Source: Burkholderiales bacterium (GTDB lineage Bacteria; Pseudomonadota; Gammaproteobacteria; Burkholderiales; Nitrosomonadaceae). From it: DNA of 64,000 nucleotides. A program made the translations under genes and the position numbers. A model generated the notes under the pieces. That model searched no databases. It saw only the letters and a program-made list of their open reading frames with translations, and was not told where the DNA came from. The stretch spans positions 186,001-250,000 of the forward strand of contig JABTUQ010000002.1 of assembly GCA_015075225.1 (NCBI GenBank), written 5' to 3'. This document shows positions 32,350-41,284 of this stretch, one piece after another (the first letter of the stretch is position 1; each line of letters starts with the position of its first letter).

Positions 32350-35271
32350 TTATTTTGTTTTATCCGGGAAAATTTCTTCAGCAGGTACGGGTGTGCCGAC
32401 GTGATAACCTTGAGCGAAATCAACGTCCATCTTGCTCAGGATATTTAATACTTCCTGGTTCTCAACGAATTCTGCCGTGATTTTTTTACCAAAACCCTTT
32501 GCTACTGTACACAAGGCACTAACGAGTATCAGGTCATCCGGGTTGCTGGCAAGATTGCGGATAAACGAGCCATCAATCTTGACAGCGTCTACCGGTAGCT
32601 CGCGCAGATAATAGAAAGAAGAGAAGCCCACACCAAAATCATCCAGAACAAATCCGCAACCAAGCTGTTTTAATTCACGTAAAAGATTGCGTGTGCCGGG
32701 CAGATTATCCAGAGCAGCAGTTTCTGTTATTTCAAATATCAGCAAACTAGGATCAATTTGCCAGGTTGAGAGCGCCTGGTTAATAGCAGGCAATAATTCC
32801 GGGTCATTAAAAGCGTGCGCTGACAGATTGATAGATAAGCCGATTGGGCTATTTCCAGTTTGATTGATTCTGGCTGCAAGTGCTATGGCTCTGCGCAGCA
32901 CCATATGATCAATCTTATGGATGAGTCCGGTATGCTCTGCTGCCTGGATGAATGCGGCGGGAAGATGAATGGTTCCATCATCGTCCCGCATGCGCAGCAA
33001 GATTTCGTAACGATAAACCCGATTATCACTCAAGGATAAAATCGGCTGGAGATAGAGCAAAAACTGGTTATGGGCATGGGCATGTTCAATTTTTTCTTTC
33101 CAGTAAACCAGTGTGTGGACGCGTTCTCGAGCCTGGTCGATACTGGAGTAAACATGCCAGGTTCCGCGCCCGATTTCCTTGGCTTGGTACATTGCAAGAT
33201 CTGCGGCTGCTAGTAGATCATGCACGTTATTACCATGTTCAGGAAAAATTGCAATTCCGATACTGGCCGAGATACTGTGTGTCCTGCCATGAAGCGTAAG
33301 CTGGGTTTCACTTAAACACCCCAGGATTTTTTTTGCCACTTCGACCGCTGCATTGGGTGTGATTTCTGGCAGGATGATAGCGAACTCATCTCCCCCTAAT
33401 CTTCCGGCTATATCAGCGGTGCGAATAGTGCGCGATAACATATCAGCGACCATTTTCAACATGGCATCACCTGCCTGGTGGCCGCTGGTGTCGTTTACAA
33501 ACTTGAATCTATCCAGATCAAAGAATAGCAATGCGCCAGGGTGCTGATATCTTTCAGCCCAGGCGAGGATCTGTTCCAGCTCTTCGCTAAAGCGTCGACG
33601 GTTATACAGATTTGTTAATGGGTCATGATCCGCAAGCCATGCCAGATGGCCCTCGACCCGCTTATATTCAGTAATATCCAGCCCTACTGACAAGATTGCC
33701 GAAGGATCATCCTTGGATTGCCAGGTTAAGCGCGAATGGAGCCAGGCAATATGTCGTTTTGAATCATCTTTGCACAATACGACAGCTTCGTGCCGTAATT
33801 GATCGCGCTGACTCTGGCGGATTTCGAGCAAATGCCGGTCAAGATTATATTGTTCACTATCAGGCGCGAGCAGTTCCAGGAAATACCTGCCTCGCAATTC
33901 GCTCTCGCTATATCGGGTCAGCATCTCTCCATAAGCGTTGAGCACCACTATTTTTCCGCTTAAATCCTGTGTCAGGATGATGACCTGGGCTGTATCCAGC
34001 AGATTTTCAATAAAAACCTTTTCCTTGCTGAGTTCATCACGCTGGCTAACCAGCATTTTGGTACGGTAGGCGACTTTTTCTTCCAGATTTTCCAGTTTTT
34101 GGGAGAGCGCCAGAGATGCTTCTTGTAGAAGGTCTATTTCATCTTTAAAGAAACGTTTTTTCCAACTGGAATCCAGGGAGTTGCGGAAGCGGCCAAAACC
34201 ACCTCCAGCCAGTAGCGGCATGATGGATACCAGATGTTTAAGTAGTGATAGTGATCTGGAAAGGATGCTGAAAAGAATTATCCCGGAGAGCAGCAAGCTG
34301 CCCAGTCCAATGACAACAATGCGCCAAACGGAATCCTGAATTGCCCGAACGATATCGGTGACTTCCATGATGATGACCAATTGTGCTTGATCGGCGATGC
34401 GGATTCCCTGCAAGGGGAGTAGTTTTATCTGGTGATACCGGCTGTTCCACTTATTTTGTATACCCTGATTGATATCTTTCAGTTCAGGGTAGGCCATGGC
34501 TGTTTTTTTCAGAATGGCGAAATTTTTTTTACTATCGGTCAAGGCGGCAACATGAACACCCCAATCCGGGATACTCATGCCTCCATTATTGGGCGTCTCA
34601 TCGGTATGTCCGGGCATGGACGAGCGTTTGATAAATAATCCGATATCCGAACCCGAAGCACGCTTGAAATTGAGAAATACATCTACCAGGGATGAGCCTA
34701 TCACCATAGAGCCCACACGCCTGCCTTCAACCAGTAAAGGTTCAATAATGTACTGGGTGCAGCTTTCCACACATATCATCAAGGTGGCAGGTTGTTCGTG
34801 CAGATTGACCTCGTGAATATGATCGAGGAGAAGGTTGTCACGGTAATCATCCGCTTCGAAATTACCCCATTTTGCCAAGAGCAAGTTGGATGAATCATAA
34901 AAGCGGACATCTTCGATATCATTCTGGATTTGAAACAATGTCCAGTAACGATCAAACGTTTTGAATATAACGTCTGCTTTGGCTGATATTAGACTGGCTT
35001 CCATGCCCATCATATAAGGGATGATTCTGACCAGGGCGTGCAGATTTTCAGAATTGCGGCCGATCAGGCTTTCTATTTCCCGGGAGTAGCGCTGGTATTT
35101 GGCTTCCCGTTCCTGATCGATAGTGTCGATCAGGCTCTGGTAATTGATGGCACTAAATGATGTCACCACGAGCAGCAGGATCAGGCTGCTCAGGAGTGAA
35201 ATTTTCCAGTTTAATCCGATAAATATTCTTGGCGATTTTTTACCGGCTTTTTTTTGTATATCTGAATCCAC
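32350..35271 (-). CDS. Sensor-PAS-GGDEF-EAL cyclic-di-GMP protein
   Basis: A 973-residue membrane protein for cyclic-di-GMP turnover. Transmembrane segments at about 24-44 and 318-340 flank a large periplasmic sensor region that looks CACHE-like; a PAS domain follows at about 425-545. The diguanylate-cyclase signature is intact (RLGGDEFAI near 622-630) with an inhibitory RTAD site five residues before it. The phosphodiesterase domain has EIL instead of EAL at about 755 but keeps DDFGVGFSSFYYL and VKIDGSF, so hydrolysis is probable. Last gene of a three-gene minus-strand operon behind a porin and a PstS-like protein, which suggests the sensor reads something connected with that transport. Confidence 0.9.
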   Translation of the reverse strand: MDSDIQKKAGKKSPRIFIGLNWKISLLSSLILLLVVTSFSAINYQSLIDTIDQEREAKYQRYSREIESLIGRNSENLHALVRIIPYMMGMEASLISAKADVIFKTFDRYWTLFQIQNDIEDVRFYDSSNLLLAKWGNFEADDYRDNLLLDHIHEVNLHEQPATLMICVESCTQYIIEPLLVEGRRVGSMVIGSSLVDVFLNFKRASGSDIGLFIKRSSMPGHTDETPNNGGMSIPDWGVHVAALTDSKKNFAILKKTAMAYPELKDINQGIQNKWNSRYHQIKLLPLQGIRIADQAQLVIIMEVTDIVRAIQDSVWRIVVIGLGSLLLSGIILFSILSRSLSLLKHLVSIMPLLAGGGFGRFRNSLDSSWKKRFFKDEIDLLQEASLALSQKLENLEEKVAYRTKMLVSQRDELSKEKVFIENLLDTAQVIILTQDLSGKIVVLNAYGEMLTRYSESELRGRYFLELLAPDSEQYNLDRHLLEIRQSQRDQLRHEAVVLCKDDSKRHIAWLHSRLTWQSKDDPSAILSVGLDITEYKRVEGHLAWLADHDPLTNLYNRRRFSEELEQILAWAERYQHPGALLFFDLDRFKFVNDTSGHQAGDAMLKMVADMLSRTIRTADIAGRLGGDEFAIILPEITPNAAVEVAKKILGCLSETQLTLHGRTHSISASIGIAIFPEHGNNVHDLLAAADLAMYQAKEIGRGTWHVYSSIDQARERVHTLVYWKEKIEHAHAHNQFLLYLQPILSLSDNRVYRYEILLRMRDDDGTIHLPAAFIQAAEHTGLIHKIDHMVLRRAIALAARINQTGNSPIGLSINLSAHAFNDPELLPAINQALSTWQIDPSLLIFEITETAALDNLPGTRNLLRELKQLGCGFVLDDFGVGFSSFYYLRELPVDAVKIDGSFIRNLASNPDDLILVSALCTVAKGFGKKITAEFVENQEVLNILSKMDVDFAQGYHVGTPVPAEEIFPDKTK

Positions 35272-35300
35272 GAAGGTGATGGATTTTATTGGGTTATGTG

Positions 35301-36533
35301 TCAGAACCGGTAGGATGCCTGAACGGCAAACAAATTCCAGTTCTTTTCAAATTGAGTTATATCGGGGTTATCTAGCGGAGACAGCCAGGCCGTACCGTTT
35401 ACCCGGTGATATTCGGTGCTCAGCATGATGGCAGGAGTGACATTCCAGCGTAGTCCGATGGTAAGATCCCTGGCATATTGACTGTGTGCCGGGCGTACAT
35501 AACCAGTCCGGGCTGCGTATTTTTTGCCGCTACGATCCTTTCTGTTATTAAACAGCATATCGTAACGTAACACGGCTTCCCAGCCAGGGTAAAAGCGATA
35601 AGTGCCCTGCAGGTAGAAGCTTTCGCCAGTAAAACTTTGACGGAACGCCGGATTGTTGCTAAAACCCTTCCATTGTGTATGGCGCAATGCATATTCGGAT
35701 GTCAGGCTCCAGCGCTCTGCATTATATTGTGCTGACAGTATTAAAGGTGAAAATCTGAATGAACCCGCTTGAAGAATATCGTTGCTCGCTGGGTCATAAT
35801 CTACATTAGCTTGTGCCCCACTTACGGCAAAACGAAACTTGCCATCCGGTTGTTCGTAGAGTATACGTCCAATATAAGAGGGTTTTGTTTCCAGATCTCC
35901 CTGGTATTTTAACGAACGCAAAATCGAAATTTCTGTATCGCGATCTTTGACCTGTGGAAACCCAACACCAAATTGAGCGGTAATATTTCCCCAGTCTGCT
36001 CGCGACTCTCCATACAATTGTGCCCCATCCGAAGCCAGCGCCAGGTTGCGGGTGCGGTCAAAATAAATGGATTGTGGTAGCAAAATAGTAGGGCGTGTGA
36101 ATGGGACATCGCGCGTATCGTTATAAAACCCGAATGGGTTCTTCATTCTTCCCAGGCGTACACCCAATTCAGTTGAAGGTGTATTGATGAAATTGTAATC
36201 AAGAAAGCCATAATCAATACGAATACCACCGGCACTGCCCACTCCAGCCCGGCGATGGAGCAATTGCCCTGAAAGTTGCAGTTTTGGAGAGGGACGAAGA
36301 GAAGCGGTAAGGCCGATTTCCCGGAAATCGAAACTGCCCGAGTTATCGCTATGACCAAAAAAATTATTTTTGTCGGTCTTGATATAGCCCTGACTCAGAA
36401 AACCATTCAATTTAAACAGATCCAGATTTCCCAGTTTGGGTTGTTCTTCAGCCAGGCTGGATTCTGTCAAGGAAATCAGTATCAGTGCAGCACTACCAAA
36501 AAGGGCTGCATCGAAAAATTTGTGGTTACTCAT
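35301..36533 (-). CDS. Porin-like outer-membrane beta-barrel protein
   Basis: A 410-residue protein with an N-terminal signal peptide (about 1-28, ending SSLAEE) and a beta-barrel pattern of alternating hydrophobic and aromatic residues throughout, ending in Phe (QASYRF). It resembles uncharacterised porins rather than the OmpC type; the substrate is unknown. Its ATG overlaps the PstS-like gene by 8 bp and the GGDEF/EAL gene follows after 29 bp, so the three form one transcript. Confidence 0.8.
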   Translation of the reverse strand: MSNHKFFDAALFGSAALILISLTESSLAEEQPKLGNLDLFKLNGFLSQGYIKTDKNNFFGHSDNSGSFDFREIGLTASLRPSPKLQLSGQLLHRRAGVGSAGGIRIDYGFLDYNFINTPSTELGVRLGRMKNPFGFYNDTRDVPFTRPTILLPQSIYFDRTRNLALASDGAQLYGESRADWGNITAQFGVGFPQVKDRDTEISILRSLKYQGDLETKPSYIGRILYEQPDGKFRFAVSGAQANVDYDPASNDILQAGSFRFSPLILSAQYNAERWSLTSEYALRHTQWKGFSNNPAFRQSFTGESFYLQGTYRFYPGWEAVLRYDMLFNNRKDRSGKKYAARTGYVRPAHSQYARDLTIGLRWNVTPAIMLSTEYHRVNGTAWLSPLDNPDITQFEKNWNLFAVQASYRF

Positions 36534-36981
36534 CGGTATGAACGACCTGGATACTATCGTTAATCATGCTTTCGCTTAAATAACCAATTGCACCTGGCGT
36601 AGATGCAATCCGTGTCCGCATTTCCAGCTCAGTATGCACGATAAATGGCGCTTGTCCTGTTCCGGAATACACCAGGCGATCCCATGTGGATCGCAGTTGA
36701 TAAGGAAAAATATTCAGTTTCTGTTTTGCAAAGATGCTATGCAGGGGAGCATCATCTGGCAGAACAAAAACGCTTACCGGCAAACCATTTTCCCAGGTTC
36801 TGAGGCGCATGCTGAAAATGGAGCGTAGTAAATTTCTGGAAAGGGAGTTGGTAGTGACGCTTGGATGGATGATAACTACAACGCTTTCATCGGATGATAA
36901 GGCAGTGTCCGCAAAAAAGGATGTAACTAGCAGGGTGAGAATAAATGCTCCCCGAAGAAAATAAGTAGATGTCCCAGCCAC
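36526..36981 (-). CDS. PstS-like periplasmic substrate-binding domain protein
   Basis: A 151-residue exported protein from a GTG start; signal peptide about 1-29. The mature part resembles half of a phosphate-binding PstS/PBP fold (VVVIIHPSV near the start; FSMRLRTWENGLPVSVFVLP; TPGAIGYLSES near the end). It is about half the size of PstS and no ABC permease is adjacent, so it may act in sensing rather than transport. It overlaps the porin gene by 8 bp. Confidence 0.75.
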   Translation of the reverse strand: MAGTSTYFLRGAFILTLLVTSFFADTALSSDESVVVIIHPSVTTNSLSRNLLRSIFSMRLRTWENGLPVSVFVLPDDAPLHSIFAKQKLNIFPYQLRSTWDRLVYSGTGQAPFIVHTELEMRTRIASTPGAIGYLSESMINDSIQVVHTDE

Positions 36982-37009
36982 AATATGAAGGTTATAGGTT
37001 TCGTGTTGG

Positions 37010-37801
37010 TTATCCCGATATGCAAGTCTTGTTGGGCTGGTATGCTATCAGCGATTTTCTACGCATGGAGATGAGGTCAGCTGGCCAGATTTTTCCATGG
37101 TCGGTAACCAGTTCCCAAATCGTGCGATGCTCCTGGTACATTCTGTCAAGCATATCCAACAAATAAACATAGTAGGGAGTACGCAATCCGTGATAGTCAG
37201 CCGAGGGGCCAACCGGATTGAGCTGTAAACCGTAAAATCCTAGTAATCTGTTTAGCGCGGGCTCCATGGATGAAATTACGTGATAAACATGGTGGCGCGC
37301 ACATAATTGTGCAATACCGACAACCAAAGCCAGCATCGGATGGGGGAAGCGTCGGCGTTCTTGTGTTTTTTGCTCTGTTTCGATTGATTGGGACAGCATA
37401 TTTTGTTCGCCTTTTCTCTTGAAGAAATCATTCAGCATAACAAAACGTGATATTTCGGCTGTATATTTTCTGGATGATTCGTTTAGAACAAATCCTGGGT
37501 AAAAACGGGTGCGAAGCTCTGTTGGAAATTTGATCTCGGAGTTTTTGGGGTCCGGTAGTATCAGGCGGGTTGTGCCTATAAAAATACCAGTAGGCCGGTG
37601 GCGCAATAGAAGGTGAGTTGAGCGGTTATCGTATCCATCATTTTCGAGCTTGTTAGGGTATTTTGTCATATCAAAACCAGGGGTGGCGTTATGGATACAT
37701 AACACTCGATATCGTAAATCATAAACAGCCTCAAGCAGCTTTGGCGTATCAGCCGTGAGAATTTCAAAATATTGGTGAAAAGCTGCTTCGAGATCGTTCA
37801 T
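37010..37801 (-). CDS. PEP-CTERM/exosortase-associated acyltransferase
   Basis: An N-acyltransferase-like (GNAT/autoinducer-synthase fold) protein of the exosortase-A-associated type. ATG 37801, behind AGGGA, gives 263 residues; an in-frame upstream ATG at 37885 is less likely. Characteristic blocks are VYDLRYRVLC (about residue 22), GTTRLILPDP and KYTAEISRFVM, followed by the region containing HHVYHVISSMEPALNRLLG. The donor could be an acyl-ACP or acyl-CoA; the locus supplies an acyl carrier protein at 55.9 kb. It lies 290 bp beyond the amidotransferase on the same strand. Confidence 0.82.
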   Translation of the reverse strand: MNDLEAAFHQYFEILTADTPKLLEAVYDLRYRVLCIHNATPGFDMTKYPNKLENDGYDNRSTHLLLRHRPTGIFIGTTRLILPDPKNSEIKFPTELRTRFYPGFVLNESSRKYTAEISRFVMLNDFFKRKGEQNMLSQSIETEQKTQERRRFPHPMLALVVGIAQLCARHHVYHVISSMEPALNRLLGFYGLQLNPVGPSADYHGLRTPYYVYLLDMLDRMYQEHRTIWELVTDHGKIWPADLISMRRKSLIAYQPNKTCISG

Positions 37802-38092
37802 ATTTTTCCCTGATTGGATTTTGTCTGAAACAAAACCTGAGTTTTTCTGGATAGGTTGAATTTTATTATCCGGAATCGACAGCAATTCATGGAGTATGTA
37901 GACAAAACGCTAGATATTTACATATTTGATATCAGTATTCATTTCATGTGCCATACCAACAAGATGTGTGGATGCCCGGAATTTAACCTTGGTTTACAGC
38001 TGACTAAAACACAGCAGACTAACCACACTTGCTCTATGTCTCCAAAATATGACAAATCTCTAAAAGTTGCAAGCCAGCCAGTCAGGTTATCT

Positions 38093-39949
38093 TCACTTTT
38101 TTGATGGATTATGCTGTTTGAACCAGTACTCTAGCATCATCAGCAGCCATACCATTGTGCCGTGGTAACTGGCGTGTTCATGAAGATGCTGGTCGAGCAG
38201 TTTGTCGATGAAATCATTGCGTATGATATGGCGTGATTTCAGGTCATTCAGGCTATCTGAGGCAATATCGCGCAAAGCTTTGTGTGTCTGTAACCATACG
38301 CCAAACGGTAAGCCAAATCCCTGTTTTTGTTTGGTAATGATTTCATCAGGCAGGAAACCTTGCAGTGCCTGTTTGAAGAAATAGCGTAATTGTGTTCCCT
38401 TCAGTTTCTGGTCCGGTGCAAGCGCAAGCGAGAAAGCAAGCATTTCATCATTAGCAAATGGAAAAGCCACTTCCATGCCTGCCAGATGGCAGGATTGGGC
38501 GACTTTGGGGAAATCATTGTCAGCCAATGTAAATTTCCAGTCGAAGGCCAGCATGCGATTGATCAGGCTGCGTGCACCAGAGGCTGCCTGATAGGTTTGC
38601 TCGATCATCCTCCCTGGCTGGGTAGCATCCATTTTATCCAGCAATTCTGGTGAGAATACGGTATCAAATCCGTAATGCATCAACAGGTTATAGGTTTCCA
38701 TGCGATGAGGCATGGGAATTGATGCCTGTGCAATATAGCTGCGTGCCTTGCGCAGCAATTTTGGGCCGGTGTCGGGTGGTAGAGATAAAAATAGTGGGGA
38801 AAGCAGGTAATTTCTCAGTGGAGCTGGAATTTTGTCATATAGCGAAAAAATATATTGCTTGGCATAGCGTACATTCCCGCCAAACAGCTCATCCCCTCCG
38901 TCGCCTCCAAGCAACAAATCGAGTCCATCATTTCTTGCCATGCGTGCGCAATAATAAGCCGGGAGTGCCGAGGCATTGCCAAAAGGCTGATCAAAGACCG
39001 AAGCAATCAGCGGAATCGTTTCAACCACGTCATCCGGTGTGACATAGTATTCGTGATGATCAGTCGAAAAATGTCTGGCGGCAATGCGCGCATAATGCAT
39101 TTCATCATAACCGGTAGCTTCAAAGCCGATTGAATAGGTTTTGGCCGGTTCACCAGTTACTTCTGTCAGTATGCCCGCAAGTGTAGAGCTGTCTGTCCCG
39201 CCGCTCAGAAATGCACCTGCTTTCTGATCCTGTATCGCTTCACTGACACTTTTCCTTAGCAGCGAGAGAAATTCCTGTTGAAGCTCCGGAAAGGGACGTT
39301 TGATATCTTCATGAAATTCGATCTTCTGGTAATGGCTGGTTTCCACATGGCTACTCCGATAAAGCAGGTATTCACCGGGAAGCAGTCGTTTTTGTGCCGA
39401 ATAAATGGTATCCGGCCCTGGAATCATGTGAAAGTAAAAATAGTTGAATAATCCTTGCGGATTGATTTCAGAATTGGCCTGGGGATGAGTGAGCAATGCA
39501 TCGGCAGAAGTGGAAAACAGCAGGCCATCACGCAATAACTGGTAATAGAGTACATGCGTTCCCAGGGGGTCAATGGCAAGTGCGGTTTCGCCAGTGTGGC
39601 TATCTATAATGCAGCAAACAAATTCACCCGCAAGATCGGCGAATGACAGTTTGTTTTTTTGCCGCCACTGATCCGCCAGTGCCATCGCCATTCCCTTGGC
39701 ATCTATTGCAGCCTGGAAATGCGTATCACGGGACTTTATCCTGCCCCAGATGCCAACAAGCAATCCATCGTTTTCGTACAGGTGTGCATGGCTTGTCTTG
39801 GCTGTAACCGATAGAGCAGCATTGCCGCGTATGGCGGTATGTGCAGGGTGGCCATCGAAACGAGACAATTGGCGAATCATGTGTTCGATGGTTTGCTGAT
39901 TTTCAATGGCGGAATGATTGGAACCCAGCCAGCCACATATACCACTCAT
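38093..39949 (-). CDS. Asparagine-synthase-like amidotransferase, exosortase locus
   Basis: A 618-residue protein with an N-terminal Ntn-type glutaminase-like domain and a C-terminal asparagine-synthetase domain (PPi-type P-loop SGGTDSSTLAG near residue 248; LLGGDGGDELFGG near 350). In exosortase-A loci such proteins are thought to amidate a precursor of the extracellular glycan. The N-terminus reads MSGICGW, with Ser where active enzymes have the nucleophile Cys2 and a Cys at position 5; the start is fixed by AAGGAG upstream. Glutamine hydrolysis may therefore be lost and free ammonia used instead, plausible in an ammonia oxidiser but unproven. It follows the decarboxylase gene after 99 bp. 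Confidence 0.82.
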   Translation of the reverse strand: MSGICGWLGSNHSAIENQQTIEHMIRQLSRFDGHPAHTAIRGNAALSVTAKTSHAHLYENDGLLVGIWGRIKSRDTHFQAAIDAKGMAMALADQWRQKNKLSFADLAGEFVCCIIDSHTGETALAIDPLGTHVLYYQLLRDGLLFSTSADALLTHPQANSEINPQGLFNYFYFHMIPGPDTIYSAQKRLLPGEYLLYRSSHVETSHYQKIEFHEDIKRPFPELQQEFLSLLRKSVSEAIQDQKAGAFLSGGTDSSTLAGILTEVTGEPAKTYSIGFEATGYDEMHYARIAARHFSTDHHEYYVTPDDVVETIPLIASVFDQPFGNASALPAYYCARMARNDGLDLLLGGDGGDELFGGNVRYAKQYIFSLYDKIPAPLRNYLLSPLFLSLPPDTGPKLLRKARSYIAQASIPMPHRMETYNLLMHYGFDTVFSPELLDKMDATQPGRMIEQTYQAASGARSLINRMLAFDWKFTLADNDFPKVAQSCHLAGMEVAFPFANDEMLAFSLALAPDQKLKGTQLRYFFKQALQGFLPDEIITKQKQGFGLPFGVWLQTHKALRDIASDSLNDLKSRHIIRNDFIDKLLDQHLHEHASYHGTMVWLLMMLEYWFKQHNPSKK

Positions 39950-40048
39950 ATCATCTCCTTATTGGTGGGGGGAATCGGGAAATTCCGGCACGATTTCAAC
40001 CCGGTTATTACAAATATGTCTGTAGCCTGCATCAGGCTGGTGAATTTT

Positions 40049-41284
40049 TCAGACCAGAACTTCCAGTGGCGCAGGATGGCTGAGAAAGGCAGAGGGACTG
40101 GCTGTCAGGCCGTAGGCTCCTGATTGGAACACAACGATCAGATCTCCAGGCGCGGCTCTGGATAGCTCCATCCGATCGGCCAGCAAATCCAGCGGGGTGC
40201 AAAGAGGCCCCACCACTGAAACCTTCTCGGTTTCATCCGTCCCTATTCTGTTGCCAACGACAACGGGATAGTTTTTGCGTATCACCTGCCCAAAATTTCC
40301 CGACGCCGCCAGGTGATGATGCAAGCCACCATTGGTCACCAGAAAGATCTGACCTCGCGATATTTTCTTTTCCAGTATCTGGCAAACATAAATACCTGCT
40401 TCAGCCACAATATAGCGTCCCAGTTCAACAACGAACTGGATGGATGAAAAGCGGGGGGGAACATCAGCCAGCAGCCGCTTCAGGTTGTTTCCTGTGGCAC
40501 TTAAATCCAGCGGGGATTCTCCGGGAAAATAAGGTACGCCAAACCCACCTCCGATATTGATGGTGCGCACAGGGAGAGGCGAGATCGAAGCGAGTTGCAG
40601 ACCCAGCTGCAATGTTTTTTCGTGTGCTTCCTGAATGGCCTCGACCCGAAGATTCTGCGATCCGCTAAAAATATGCAATCCCTCAAAATCCAGCTTGAGC
40701 TCTGCAATGCGTTGCAGCACTGCCGGAACACACTCGGCATCAATGCCAAATTGTTTGGAACCGCCACCCATTTTCATCCCGGAGGATTTCAGTTCGAAAT
40801 CGGGATTGACCCGTATCGCGACCCTGGGCTGGAAACCGGTTTCTGTTGCCAGTTGCGCGATTGTTTCCAGTTCCTGTCCGGATTCAACATTCAGGGTGAT
40901 ACCTGCTGCAATGGCGCAGGATAGCTCCTGACGGCTTTTTCCCGGTCCGGCAAAGCTGATGTTTTCAGGAGCAACACCTGCATCCAGCGCCACCTTCATT
41001 TCGCCAGCCGAGGCGACATCGATTCCATCCACCTGTCCGGCGATATGGTGTACCACGGCGGGCATGGGGTTGGCCTTCATGGCGTAATGCAGCTGAATAC
41101 CCTCCGGCAGATGCTGCCTGAGAGATTGAACGCGGGCGGACATTAACTGGCGATCATAGGCATAGAAGGGGGTGTTGCCAATACGTTGAGCCAGGCGAGT
41201 GAGCGGGATGCCACCGATGACAAGACAATGGTCGTGCACCGGAAATTGGTTCATCGGTGCATGTTTGGGTGCTGTTGTTGTCAT
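40049..41284 (-). CDS. PLP-dependent decarboxylase, exosortase A-associated
   Basis: Fold-type III (ornithine/diaminopimelate decarboxylase-like) enzyme of 411 residues, of the subfamily tied to exosortase A loci. The PLP lysine is K70 in HYAMKANPMP; the phosphate-binding NIGGGFGVPYFPGE is near residue 242; the C-terminal CTPLDLLADR carries the substrate cysteine typical of these enzymes. The natural amino-acid substrate is unknown. Its start overlaps the ligase stop by 4 bp, implying tight coupling with the ligase. Confidence 0.9.
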   Translation of the reverse strand: MTTTAPKHAPMNQFPVHDHCLVIGGIPLTRLAQRIGNTPFYAYDRQLMSARVQSLRQHLPEGIQLHYAMKANPMPAVVHHIAGQVDGIDVASAGEMKVALDAGVAPENISFAGPGKSRQELSCAIAAGITLNVESGQELETIAQLATETGFQPRVAIRVNPDFELKSSGMKMGGGSKQFGIDAECVPAVLQRIAELKLDFEGLHIFSGSQNLRVEAIQEAHEKTLQLGLQLASISPLPVRTINIGGGFGVPYFPGESPLDLSATGNNLKRLLADVPPRFSSIQFVVELGRYIVAEAGIYVCQILEKKISRGQIFLVTNGGLHHHLAASGNFGQVIRKNYPVVVGNRIGTDETEKVSVVGPLCTPLDLLADRMELSRAAPGDLIVVFQSGAYGLTASPSAFLSHPAPLEVLV

